Source: Betaproteobacteria bacterium Ga0077523 (lineage in GTDB: Bacteria; Pseudomonadota; Gammaproteobacteria; Burkholderiales; Ga0077523). From it: DNA of 64,000 bases. Position 1 is the first letter of the stretch; every line of letters begins with the position of its first letter. A program made the position numbers and the translations under genes. The DNA lies in assembly GCA_001464695.1 (NCBI GenBank), contig LNDQ01000093.1, positions 1 to 64,000 on the forward strand. Direction: 5' to 3'. Below, piece after piece: positions 1 to 8,419 of this stretch. The notes under the pieces were generated by a model that saw only the letters and a program-made list of their open reading frames with translations, was not told the DNA's origin and made no database searches.

Positions 1-1754
1 CCCTGATTGCCGCTCGTCGTGGTGTTGACCCGGGTCTCGGAACCGTTGGAGCTGCCGTCCCAGTTGAACTCGCGTCGGTAGACGCCGGTGGTGCTGGCCG
101 CGTCCTGGTTGTAGCTGTCCCACGTCACCACGATGCGGCCGTCCACGTCCATGGCGACGGTCGAGCGATGCTGATCGCCCGAGGTCGTGCTGTTCACGCG
201 GAACTCGGTGCCGAGCCGGGACCCGTCGGCGTTGAACCGTTGAGCGTAGATGCCCTGCCCGCTGCTGTCCTGGCCCGAACTGCTCCACGAAATGGTGAAC
301 CTGTCGTCGGGGGCGGTCGCGATCGACGCATAGGATTGGTCGCCGCCGGTGGTGGTGTTCGCGATGAGCTGGGTCGCATCGATGGCGGTGCCGCTGCTGT
401 CGAAGCGGCGGTAGAACGCGGCCATACCGCCGCCGTCGATGTTCTCGCCGCTGCCGACGGCGATGAACCCCCCGTCCGACGTCATCGCCAGGCTGTCGAT
501 GTACTGGTTGCCGCTGGTCGTGGTGTTGACGCGGACTTCCCCGGTTTGCGCCGTGCCCGCGGCGTTGTAGAGGCGTACGTAGGCACCAGAGCCGCTGCCG
601 TCCTGGCCGTTCTCGCTCGACCAGCCGATGACGAAGCGACCATCGGCGGTCATGGCGATCGCCCCCTCGCGCTGCTCGCCCGACGTGGTCGTGTTCACCT
701 GAAACTGTGCGGCGAGCGCGGTGCCGTCTGCCGCGAAGCGGCGCGCGAACGTCCCGGTGGCATTCGCGTCCGGGCTCTGCCACATCACCACGAAGTTGCC
801 GCTCGCATCGCAAGCGACCGCGGGGGTGTTCTGGGTTCCGCTGGTGGTGGAGTTGACCTGGATCTCGCCGGTGGCGGCGGAGCCGTCGGCGTTGAACCGG
901 CGCGCGTAGATCTCGCTGTTGCCCGAGGACGCGTGGTCGCTCGCCCACACGATCACGTAGCTGCCGTCGAGCGCGACCGCCACCTGCTTCTGCGAACCCG
1001 CCTGGGTCGACTGCGTGTTCGCCGTGCTGCTGTTTACGCGGCTTTCGCCGCCGGCAGCCGCGGCGTCCAGGATCGCGGAGTAGCGCATCTGGGTCCGCAG
1101 CGACAGCGCGAGCGCCGCGTCGACCCGACCGGTCTGCCGCTCCAGCACCCAGTTGCCGCCCAGGTCCTCGGCGCCGGTGGCGTCGCTGCTGCCCGCCACG
1201 TCGGCACCGGTCAGGTCGGCCAGCGTCGCGAGCAGGCGTTCGCCGCCGATGCCATAGGCAGTGCGGCAGCCGTAGAGCAGGATGTCGGCATCGGCCTTGA
1301 GCGCGTTGTGCCAGCGGACCAGCGTTGCTGCGCGCCGACTGGCCTCCCCGGCGTCGAGCAGGCTGGTGCCGAGTCGGATGCTGCCATCCGTGCCGTGGCC
1401 GATCAGGTGGATCGCGTCGAGCCCCTGTCGTTTGGCTAGTTCGGCCGTGACCTGCGCGATGCCATCGGCATTCGGATCGAGCACCACCACCTCGAGCTTG
1501 CGTTCGCCGGGCTCGGCCTGCATGGCAGCGACGAGGGCGTCGACGTCAGGGACACCGCCATCCACGAACACGATTTCGTGCCGTGGTGCTGCCGACAGTT
1601 CGACAGCATGCTGTGCCGCGACGGCAGTCACGTGCGTGCCGTCGATGGGGACTGCCAGCCCGGGTAGGTCCGCCGAAAGGAGCCAACGCGGTTCGAGCGC
1701 TTCGAAAAGCGGTCGATTTACCGGGTTTACTCTAGAATTCAGGGACTTGAACAT
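1..1754 (-). CDS. Large LEPR-XLL / DUF4347 repeat protein, N-terminal part (runs off the window)
   Basis: About 584 codons are visible and no stop is reached before position 1, so the C-terminus lies outside. Translation of the minus strand from the ATG at 1754 begins MFKSLNSR and has FEALEPRWLLSAD at about residues 17-29. This is the LEPR-XLL motif found at the start of very large secreted proteins. Residues ~50-205 match DUF4347, with IVFVDGGVPD, LIGHGTDGSI and ILLYGCRTAYG. From about residue 215 come at least six units of ~50 residues, each with a DGRFVVxWxS-like strand, a YxRRFNxDG turn and a closing VNTTTSG.Q. These look like beta-propeller or adhesin-type repeats. Family knowledge suggests a surface or secreted giant protein, and the function is unknown. 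It is downstream of and co-directional with the GGDEF-EAL gene, separated by a long hairpin. Confidence 0.8.
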   Translation of the reverse strand, partial: MFKSLNSRVNPVNRPLFEALEPRWLLSADLPGLAVPIDGTHVTAVAAQHAVELSAAPRHEIVFVDGGVPDVDALVAAMQAEPGERKLEVVVLDPNADGIAQVTAELAKRQGLDAIHLIGHGTDGSIRLGTSLLDAGEASRRAATLVRWHNALKADADILLYGCRTAYGIGGERLLATLADLTGADVAGSSDATGAEDLGGNWVLERQTGRVDAALALSLRTQMRYSAILDAAAAGGESRVNSSTANTQSTQAGSQKQVAVALDGSYVIVWASDHASSGNSEIYARRFNADGSAATGEIQVNSTTSGTQNTPAVACDASGNFVVMWQSPDANATGTFARRFAADGTALAAQFQVNTTTSGEQREGAIAMTADGRFVIGWSSENGQDGSGSGAYVRLYNAAGTAQTGEVRVNTTTSGNQYIDSLAMTSDGGFIAVGSGENIDGGGMAAFYRRFDSSGTAIDATQLIANTTTGGDQSYASIATAPDDRFTISWSSSGQDSSGQGIYAQRFNADGSRLGTEFRVNSTTSGDQHRSTVAMDVDGRIVVTWDSYNQDAASTTGVYRREFNWDGSSNGSETRVNTTTSGNQ

Positions 1755-1881
1755 GCAAGACGGGGTTGGGCACGGACTCCGTCCGGTCCTCACCGGAGCG
1801 ATGCCCTACCCGTCAGCAAGATTCGAGCGCGATTTTCATCTATGAAACATGCGGTGCCAGACGGGAAAAAGAAGCACCTAT

Positions 1882-1956
1882 CGCGGCGGACGCGGCGGAC
1901 GCGGCGTAAGGCAAAACCACACCCCGTGTCCCCGGTTTTCCGCCGCGTCCGCCGCG
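1882..1956. repeat. Long inverted repeat between the GGDEF-EAL and LEPR-XLL genes
   Basis: A perfect 17-bp inverted repeat (1882-1898 pairing with 1940-1956, built on GCGGCGGACGCGGCGG) encloses a second nested pair, AAAACC (1913-1918) with GGTTTT (1934-1939). The left arm continues as a tandem GCGGACGCG run. It sits just after the stop of the upstream minus-strand gene, so a terminator or RNA-stabilising hairpin is plausible. There is no T-run on either strand. Confidence 0.6.
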
Positions 1957-1981
1957 TTGTGCGCTCTCAGCTTTCCCTGAG

Positions 1982-4693
1982 CTAGTCGATGCAGCGCCAC
2001 CGAGCCCCGGCACACCACTGCGGAACGTCCTCTGCCGGCATCGGCCGGGCGATCCAGTAGCCCTGTCCCTGGTCGCACCCCATCGCCTGCAGCGCGCTGG
2101 CCGCCGCTTCGGTCTCGATGCCTTCCGCCACCACGGTGAGCCCGAGGTTGTGGGCCAGGTTGATGGTCGAATTCACGATCGCGCGGTCGGCCGAACTCTC
2201 GCTCATCCGCAGCACGAACGACTTGTCGATCTTGAGCGCGTGGAGGGGCATCTGGCGCAGGTAGGAAAGCGACGAGAAACCGGTGCCGAAATCGTCGATC
2301 GCGAGCTTGACCCCCACCGCTTCCATCTGCCGCAGGACGCCCAGAGCGCGCTCCGGGTCCACCAGGAATGCGCTCTCGGTGATCTCGAGTTCGAGGCGCT
2401 CGGGCGGAAACGCATGCCGCTCGATCAATTCGCGCAGGTCGAGCAGCGTCAGCTCGTCGATCAGGTTGCGGGCCGACAGGTTGACCGCAAGTCGCGGGGA
2501 GAAGCCGGTCGCGGACCATTTCGTCCACTGGGTGATCGCAGCTCCGATCACCCAGGAGGTGAGCGGCGTGATGAGATCGCCCATCTCCGCCAGCCGCACG
2601 AATTCGTCGGGCGGCACCATGCCGTGACGCGGATGCGGCCAGCGCACCAGCGCTTCGATGCCCGAGACCGTGCCGGTTGCGAAATGCACCTTCGGCTGAT
2701 AGTGCAGCGTGAGCTCGCCGTTGCGGATCGCCGCGCCGAGTTCGGACAGCAGCTCGAGGCGGCGCGGCGAATGGCGGTCATCCTCCTGGCGATAGAGCCC
2801 ATAGCCGCGCCCGTGCTTCTTCGCCACGTACATCGCGACGTCCGCGCGCTTCAGCAGCGTCGAGACATCCTCGCCATGCTGCGGATAGACGGCGATCCCG
2901 ATGCTGGCGCCGATCTCGAGGCGTGCACCTTCCACCATGAAGGGCTGGCGGATCTCCTCCAGCAACCGGATCGCGATTGCCTCGGCATCGCGGGGCTGCG
3001 ACAGGCGCCTTGCGAGCACCGCGAACTCGTCGCCACCCAGGCGCACGAGCGCGCCGTCGCATTCGCCGAGGCGTGCGGCAAAGCGCGGACCGACGGCGCG
3101 CAGCAATTGATCGCCCGCGTAGTGACCCAGCGTGTCGTTGACCTCCTTGAAGTGATCGAGGTCGATCAGCATGAGTGCCAGGTGCCGGCTGTCCTGCGAC
3201 GCGCGGGCGAGTTCCGCGGCGAGTTCGCGGGCGAGCCACTTCCGGTTGGGCAGGCCGGTGAGCGAATCGTGCAGCGTCTGATGTTCGAGCGCGTCCAGCG
3301 CCAGCCGCCGGTCGGTCACGTCGCGCCACATGCCCCAGATGCGCACGATCGCTCCGTGCTCGATCACGGCGATCATCGACACCGCGAACCAGATCGGCAT
3401 GCCGTCCTTGGTCTTGGTCGCGATCTCGAGATCGCGCAGGCGAAAGCCGGCATCGATCCAGGCGTCGACCGCGATGCGCGAACGGCGCTCGCCGGCCAGT
3501 TCGGCCAGGGGCAATCCGACGATGGCCTGTGGGTCGGCGTAGCCGAGCAATTGCGCCATGGCAGCGTTGCATTCGGCGAGCAGGGCTTCGGACCCGACCC
3601 GATCGAGCAGGGTCGCGCGTGGCAGGTCGGTAGGGATGGGTCGCGCGAAGTCGGCACGCCAGATCGCCTCGGTACTATGCTCGATGAACGCGCGATAGCG
3701 CTCCTCGCTCGCGCGGAGCAAGGTCTCCATGCGGCGGCGTTCGTCGGCTTCCAGCAGGCCGCCGACCACGTCGGCCACGGAGGCGGCGAAGTTCTGCTCG
3801 TCCAGGGTGAAGGTGCGCTGCGGTCCCACGTGCTCGTGGCAGATGACGCCCGCCGTGCCGCCGCTGCGGCGGATCGGCGCATCGAGCATCGACGCGATGC
3901 CGAGGGGTCGGAGATAGTCGTGTGCGAGTTCGCTGCTGCGCGGGTCACCCACAGCGTCGGTGATGCCCGCCGCGCGATTCTCGCGCAGCATGGCGAAATA
4001 GCGCGGATAGCGCGCCTCCTCGAGGCGCGCCCCGCTCGAGTGTTCGTTGCGGTCGCGGTCGTACAGCTCGAGGCAATGCATCGCCTGGCCGGAAGCGTCG
4101 TACCGCCAGATGCCGACGCGCGACACTTCCAGCGTCGTTGCCGCCGTGACGCACAGGCGGGCCAGCGCGTCGGCCAGCGGTGCGTCGCGCAACCAGTCAT
4201 GCGTGACCAGTTCGAGCAGTGCCGCCTGCTGCCGCCGCATGCGTCGCTCGGCGACGATGGCGGCCGCGATCTCCTGGATCGTTCCGAGGAAATGGTCGGC
4301 TCCGGTCGCGTTGTCGCGCACCGCCTCGCCGCGCGCGTTGAACCAGCGTGACTGTCCCGCATCCGAGTCGACGCGGAACTCCAGCAACACCGGCGTGCCG
4401 TCGCGCGCCGAGGCCTCCAGGGTCTGGACGAAGCGCTTCTGGTCCACCGGATGCAGCAGTGCGACGAACGCCTCGCGCGTGCCCGCGAACCGTCCCGGCA
4501 CCAGGCCCAGCAGGCTTTCCACGTGGGGCGAGATCTGGAACCGGCCGGTCTCCGGTTCCCATTGCCAGATGCCCACGCCACCGGCGAGCAGGGCGGCGTG
4601 CAGGAGTCGGGCGTCGTAACGGTCGGCAGTATCGGCCAAGTGTGAGTCAATCGCGAACTGCGCGCGGCAAGGACCGTTCGGTCCATTCCGCAT
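1982..4693 (-). CDS. PAS-GAF-PAS-GGDEF-EAL cyclic-di-GMP turnover protein
   Basis: This 903-residue protein has no clear membrane segment. In order it has a PAS domain (about 25-150), a GAF domain (about 165-320), a second PAS (about 335-465), GGDEF (about 470-635) and EAL (about 640-895). The cyclase site is intact (LGGDEFAVLAR). The phosphodiesterase motifs are also intact (IEALVRW, NLSARNL, EITES, DDFGTGFSS, KIDKSFV, EGIET). The residues before GGDEF read LGECDGALVRL, so the RxxD inhibitory site is missing. Both activities are possible, and the PAS/GAF modules would set the balance. The start rests on the ATG at 4693 and its Shine-Dalgarno is weak. Confidence 0.93.
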   Translation of the reverse strand: MRNGPNGPCRAQFAIDSHLADTADRYDARLLHAALLAGGVGIWQWEPETGRFQISPHVESLLGLVPGRFAGTREAFVALLHPVDQKRFVQTLEASARDGTPVLLEFRVDSDAGQSRWFNARGEAVRDNATGADHFLGTIQEIAAAIVAERRMRRQQAALLELVTHDWLRDAPLADALARLCVTAATTLEVSRVGIWRYDASGQAMHCLELYDRDRNEHSSGARLEEARYPRYFAMLRENRAAGITDAVGDPRSSELAHDYLRPLGIASMLDAPIRRSGGTAGVICHEHVGPQRTFTLDEQNFAASVADVVGGLLEADERRRMETLLRASEERYRAFIEHSTEAIWRADFARPIPTDLPRATLLDRVGSEALLAECNAAMAQLLGYADPQAIVGLPLAELAGERRSRIAVDAWIDAGFRLRDLEIATKTKDGMPIWFAVSMIAVIEHGAIVRIWGMWRDVTDRRLALDALEHQTLHDSLTGLPNRKWLARELAAELARASQDSRHLALMLIDLDHFKEVNDTLGHYAGDQLLRAVGPRFAARLGECDGALVRLGGDEFAVLARRLSQPRDAEAIAIRLLEEIRQPFMVEGARLEIGASIGIAVYPQHGEDVSTLLKRADVAMYVAKKHGRGYGLYRQEDDRHSPRRLELLSELGAAIRNGELTLHYQPKVHFATGTVSGIEALVRWPHPRHGMVPPDEFVRLAEMGDLITPLTSWVIGAAITQWTKWSATGFSPRLAVNLSARNLIDELTLLDLRELIERHAFPPERLELEITESAFLVDPERALGVLRQMEAVGVKLAIDDFGTGFSSLSYLRQMPLHALKIDKSFVLRMSESSADRAIVNSTINLAHNLGLTVVAEGIETEAAASALQAMGCDQGQGYWIARPMPAEDVPQWCAGARWRCID

Positions 4694-4747
4694 CCTGATA
4701 ACTTCGGTCCGCCGGCGGAATTATTGATGGTACCGGCAGGTTTTGCA

Positions 4748-5203
4748 TCATCGGTCGGTGCCCGGCCCGGTGGTGAGCCAGATCGTGACCGGGCCGTCGT
4801 TGGTCAGGGTCACCGCCATGTGCGCACCGAACTCTCCCGCAGCCACTGGGGCATGCCGTTCGCGGGCCAGGGTCAGCACGCGGTCGAACCATCGCCGGCC
4901 GAGTTCCGGCGGCGCAGCACGGGAGAATCCGGGACGCGTGCCCTTCCGGGTGTCGGCGGCGAGCGTGAACTGCGGCACCAGGAGCAGCCCGCCACCGACC
5001 GCCTTCAGATCGAGGTTCATCCGGCCGTCGGCATCGGCGAACACGCGCACGGCGAGCAGGCGATCCACCAGTCGGCTCACGCCTTCCTCCGTGTCGTCGG
5101 GTTCGGCGCAGACCAGCACCAGGAGGCCGTGCTCGATCGCACCGACGTTGCGACCGCCCACTTCCACGCGGGCGTGGGTAACGCGCTGCAACAAGGCAAG
5201 CAT
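4748..5203 (-). CDS. dtd: D-aminoacyl-tRNA deacylase
   Basis: This 151-residue protein has the usual Dtd length. It hydrolyses D-amino acids (and glycine mischarged on tRNA-Ala) from tRNA in the cytoplasm. It starts MLALLQRVTHARVEV, and the two cross-subunit active-site motifs are visible: LLVPQFTLAAD (the SQFTL motif with S changed to P) and TNDGPVTIWL (the Gly-cisPro motif). It lies 118 bp from the divergent glycosyltransferase gene. Confidence 0.95.
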   Translation of the reverse strand: MLALLQRVTHARVEVGGRNVGAIEHGLLVLVCAEPDDTEEGVSRLVDRLLAVRVFADADGRMNLDLKAVGGGLLLVPQFTLAADTRKGTRPGFSRAAPPELGRRWFDRVLTLARERHAPVAAGEFGAHMAVTLTNDGPVTIWLTTGPGTDR

Positions 5204-5321
5204 CGGTCTCGAGGTTCGGGATGGGGTTCCGGGACGGGGTTCCCAGTGCCCAGTGTAGTGGAGCGCGGCATGCCGACTGTCACACGACGGTCACGAGGAC
5301 CACCCACTATCCGCGCCGACG

Positions 5322-6533
5322 ATGAAAATCCTCATGATTTCCGACGTGTACTTTCCCCGGGTGAACGGGGTGTCCACGTCGATCCAGACGTTCAGCCGCG
5401 AGCTCACGGCGCTCGGCCACGAGATCCACCTGGTCGCGCCGGCCTATCCGGCCAGCTATCCGGACGAGCCGCACACCGTCCGCGTCCCGTCGAGCTACCT
5501 GCCGTTCGACCCGGAAGACCGACGCATGCATGCGCGCGCGATCCGCGCCGCTGCCGGCCGCCTCGAGCGCGAAGGCTTCGACCTCGTGCACGTCCAGACG
5601 CCCTTCGTGGCCCACTACCTCGGCCTCGAACTGGCGCGGCGCTTCGGCGTGCCGGTGGTCGAGACCTATCACACGTTCTTCGAGGAATACCTGTTCCACT
5701 ACGTGCCGTTCCTTCCGCGGCGCTGGTTGCGGGCGGCGGCGCGGCGCTTCTCCCGCACGCAAGGCAACAGCGTCGATGCGCTGGTCGTGCCGTCGACGGC
5801 CATGCGCGACGTGCTCGCGGGCTACGGCGTGCGCACCGCCATGCACGTGCTGCCAACGGGCGTCCCGCTCGCCGACTTCGCCGGCGGCGACGGTGCGCGA
5901 TTCCGGGCCGGACTCGGCATCGATGCGGGGACGCCGATGCTGCTCTTCGTCGGGCGCGTCGCGCACGAGAAGAACATCGAGTTTCTGTTGACCGCGCTCG
6001 AACAGGTGCGCCGCCGGGTGCCGTCGGCAGTGCTGGTCATCGCCGGTGAGGGTCCGGCACGGCCGCGTCTCGAGCGCATGACCGAACGCCTCGGCCTGCG
6101 CGGCAACGTGCACTTCGTCGGTTATCTCGATCGACGCACCGCGCTGCTCGACTGCTACGCTGCCGCCGACGCCTTCGTGTTCGCATCGCGCACGGAGACC
6201 CAGGGTCTGGTCCTCCTCGAGGCGATGGCGGTCGGCCTGCCGGTCGTCTCCACCGCGGTGATGGGTACGCGCGACATCGTCGGGCCGCGTCGCGGGGCGC
6301 TGGTGCCGGACGACGACGAGCGGTCGTTTGCGGACGCGATCGAGCGCCTGGTGGGTGAACCCGCGCTGCGCGCCCGGCTGGCGCAGGAGGCGCTCGACTA
6401 CGTGCGCGAATGGCATGCCGACACGCTCGCCCGGCGCATGGCTGCGCTGTACGCCGAGGTGGCCGCGGCCGGCTCGCGCGCGCACGGCGTCGCAGGGCAG
6501 CGCGAAGCGCAGTACGATGCTCCCATGCGGTGA
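5322..6533 (+). CDS. GT4-family glycosyltransferase
   Basis: This 403-residue cytosolic or membrane-associated GT-B enzyme begins MKILMISDVYFPRVNGVSTS, the N-terminal donor/acceptor Rossmann pattern of family 4. The C-terminal domain has LLFVGRVAHEKNIEFLL and the E-x7-E nucleotide-sugar motif within TETQGLVLLEAMAVGLPVV. Relatives transfer sugars or mannose to diacylglycerol or lipid carriers, but acceptor and donor cannot be read from sequence. It stands alone, divergent from dtd and 37 bp upstream of msrA. Confidence 0.9.
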   Translation: MKILMISDVYFPRVNGVSTSIQTFSRELTALGHEIHLVAPAYPASYPDEPHTVRVPSSYLPFDPEDRRMHARAIRAAAGRLEREGFDLVHVQTPFVAHYLGLELARRFGVPVVETYHTFFEEYLFHYVPFLPRRWLRAAARRFSRTQGNSVDALVVPSTAMRDVLAGYGVRTAMHVLPTGVPLADFAGGDGARFRAGLGIDAGTPMLLFVGRVAHEKNIEFLLTALEQVRRRVPSAVLVIAGEGPARPRLERMTERLGLRGNVHFVGYLDRRTALLDCYAAADAFVFASRTETQGLVLLEAMAVGLPVVSTAVMGTRDIVGPRRGALVPDDDERSFADAIERLVGEPALRARLAQEALDYVREWHADTLARRMAALYAEVAAAGSRAHGVAGQREAQYDAPMR

Positions 6534-6570
6534 GTCGCGCGTGCGACGTGACCAGCGGGGGCGGTGAACG

Positions 6571-7131
6571 ATGGCTACGAAATCATCCGGCGGTCTGGAA
6601 GTGGCGACCCTCGCGGGCGGCTGCTTCTGGTGCCTGGAGGCGGTGTATCTGGGCCTGCGCGGCGTCGAGCGGGTGGTTTCCGGCTACATGGGCGGCCACA
6701 CGGCGCGCCCCACCTACCGCGACGTATGCGATGGCGACACCGGACATGCCGAGGTCGTGCAGATCGAGTTCGACCCGGCCGAGCTTTCCTTTCGCGACCT
6801 GCTCGACGTGTTCTTCACCATCCACGATCCGACCACGCCGAACCGCCAGGGCAACGACGTCGGCACGCAATACCGCTCGGCCATCTTCCATCACACCCCG
6901 GACCAGAAGCGTATCGCCGAAGAGGTGATTGCGGATCTGGCGGCGCGCAAGGTCTGGCGCGATCCGATCGTCACCGAGGTGACGCCTGCCGCCACGTTCC
7001 ACGAGGCCGAGGCCTACCACCAGGATTACTTCGCGCGAAACGGCCATCAGCCCTACTGCCAGGTCGTGGTCGCGCCGAAGGTGGCGAAGTTCCGGAAGGT
7101 GTTCGGCGACCGCATGAAGCAGCGCGCGTGA
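6571..7131 (+). CDS. msrA: Peptide-methionine (S)-S-oxide reductase MsrA
   Basis: This 186-residue enzyme reduces the S epimer of methionine sulfoxide in proteins using thioredoxin. The catalytic GGCFWCLEA motif is at residues ~17-25, followed by GVERVVSGYMGG, YRDVCDGDTGHAEVVQI and the typical YHQDYFARN near the C-terminus. There is no signal peptide, so it is cytosolic. It is preceded by a G-rich Shine-Dalgarno. Confidence 0.96.
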   Translation: MATKSSGGLEVATLAGGCFWCLEAVYLGLRGVERVVSGYMGGHTARPTYRDVCDGDTGHAEVVQIEFDPAELSFRDLLDVFFTIHDPTTPNRQGNDVGTQYRSAIFHHTPDQKRIAEEVIADLAARKVWRDPIVTEVTPAATFHEAEAYHQDYFARNGHQPYCQVVVAPKVAKFRKVFGDRMKQRA

Positions 7132-7412
7132 CGCACTGTCCCATGGCGCTTCGCCCCTAGGAGCCTGTCTCTCTGCGGCGACATGAATGGCGCGAACCGC
7201 TCGATCATGGGCGCGAGCAACGATCGCACGCATCGCGCGACGCGCGGATCACGCGGTCGCGCGTCTGCGGAAGAGGTGCTTCTCTCCGAGTGAAAATGTG
7301 CCGCAAGGCCCTTGTCATATTCGGGCGAATTGTGCATTCTCCAGCGCGCGTCCCCTCTGAGAAGAAATGCTACGGGACACAAGATTTCCGTCGTCCGATA
7401 CTGGAGGCATCA

Positions 7413-7829
7413 ATGGCCGTAGCCAAGAAACCCGCTGCCAAGAAACCCGCTGCCAAGGCAGCGAAGAAGCCCGCCGCGAAGAAGGCGGCTCCCGCCAAGA
7501 AACCCGCGGCCAAGAAGGCAGCGCCGGCCAAGAAAGCAGCTCCGGCCAAGAAGGCTCCGGCCAAGAAGCCCGCCAAGCGCACTCCGAACGCGGCGTTCAT
7601 GAAGCCCCTCACGCCGAGCGCGATCCTCGCTGCGGTCATCGGCGAGAAGGCTGTGCCGCGCACCGAAGTCACCAAGAAGATCTGGGACTACATCAAGAAG
7701 CACGGCCTGCAGGACGCGAAGAACAAGCGCAACATCAACGCCGACGACAAGCTGAAGGCAGTGTTCGGCGGCAAGAAGCAGGTCACGATGTTCGAGCTCA
7801 CGAAGCTCGTCAGCAACCACCTGAGCTGA
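7413..7829 (+). CDS. SWIB/MDM2-domain protein with histone H1-like N-terminal tail
   Basis: I chose the ATG at 7413 because GGAGG lies just upstream (7403-7407). The protein then has 138 residues. Residues 1-~58 are almost entirely AKKPAAKK-type repeats, strongly basic and like the C-terminal tail of histone H1. Residues ~62-138 form a SWIB domain (FMKPLTPSAILAAVIG, WDYIKKHGLQD, INADDKLKAVFG). SWIB folds act in eukaryotic chromatin remodelling, and bacterial copies are known in Chlamydia and many Betaproteobacteria. A DNA-binding nucleoid role is inferred from the tail. A strong terminator follows. Confidence 0.9.
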   Translation: MAVAKKPAAKKPAAKAAKKPAAKKAAPAKKPAAKKAAPAKKAAPAKKAPAKKPAKRTPNAAFMKPLTPSAILAAVIGEKAVPRTEVTKKIWDYIKKHGLQDAKNKRNINADDKLKAVFGGKKQVTMFELTKLVSNHLS

Positions 7830-7959
7830 CACGCAGGTTGGTGTTCCCGGCGCCTTTCGCCACCGCCTGCGCGGTCGGCGAGGGCCCATCCCGGTACCCT
7901 CCTGCAGCAGCGCTCCCGGACGACGTGCCCGAGCAGCAGCGACAAGAAATCACGATGAC

Positions 7960-8001
7960 AGGCCGGTTCGCACGGCGGTGGCGAACCGGCCTTCTCGTTT
8001 T
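7960..8001 (+). terminator. Rho-independent terminator after the SWIB gene
   Basis: An 11-bp perfect stem GGCCGGTTCGC (7961-7971) with GCGAACCGGCC (7981-7991) and a 9-nt loop is followed by TTCTCGTTTT. It ends about 130 bp after the SWIB stop and just before the next gene. Confidence 0.88.
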
Positions 8002-8013
8002 CCGGGACCAGCG

Positions 8014-8370
8014 ATGATGGTTTCACGACGAAGTACTCTTGCCGCCATCCTCGCAGCCATGGTGACGGGCGGTTGCGTCGGCACCGCGATGACCACCGAC
8101 CCGGATTCCGGAGCCACGGTGCCGGTTCAGGGTTGGCGAACCAACACGTGGCACGACGACCCCGCCTGGCGTCCCTTCGGTTCCATCGGCAAGAAGGAAT
8201 GGCGCCAGGGCCCCTGGTGGTACGGCGATCCGGCGTGGCAGTTTCTGACGGTGGGCCAGGGTGGGCGGCCTGAGTTGTCCAAACCCGGCGCCGTGACGCA
8301 GTCTCCGCCTGCCGAAACGCCGGCGGCTTCCGCGCCCGCCGATTCCGCAGAGAAGCCTGCCGGCAACTGA
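8014..8370 (+). CDS. Small exported (probably lipo-) protein, unknown function
   Basis: This 118-residue protein starts MMVSRRSTLAAILAAMVTGGC, a signal peptide ending in a weak lipobox (VTGGC). The mature part contains two W-rich motifs (NTWHDDPAWRPFG and GPWWYGDPAWQFL) that look like an internal duplication of a DDPAW/GDPAW unit. A Pro/Ala/Glu-rich tail follows. I do not recognise the family. The ATG at 8014 is directly followed by a second ATG at 8017, and either could be used. Confidence 0.6.
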   Translation: MMVSRRSTLAAILAAMVTGGCVGTAMTTDPDSGATVPVQGWRTNTWHDDPAWRPFGSIGKKEWRQGPWWYGDPAWQFLTVGQGGRPELSKPGAVTQSPPAETPAASAPADSAEKPAGN

Positions 8371-8419
8371 CCCGCCCCGTTCGGGGACGACCTTGCGAGT
8401 GTCGTCTCGCGACCGCTCG

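Noticed and set aside
2150..4351. Long plus-strand open frame (733 codons) across the GGDEF-EAL gene
   Set aside because: It is the antisense shadow of a gene with clear PAS, GAF, GGDEF and EAL motifs. Its translation is Arg/Gln/His-rich without domains.
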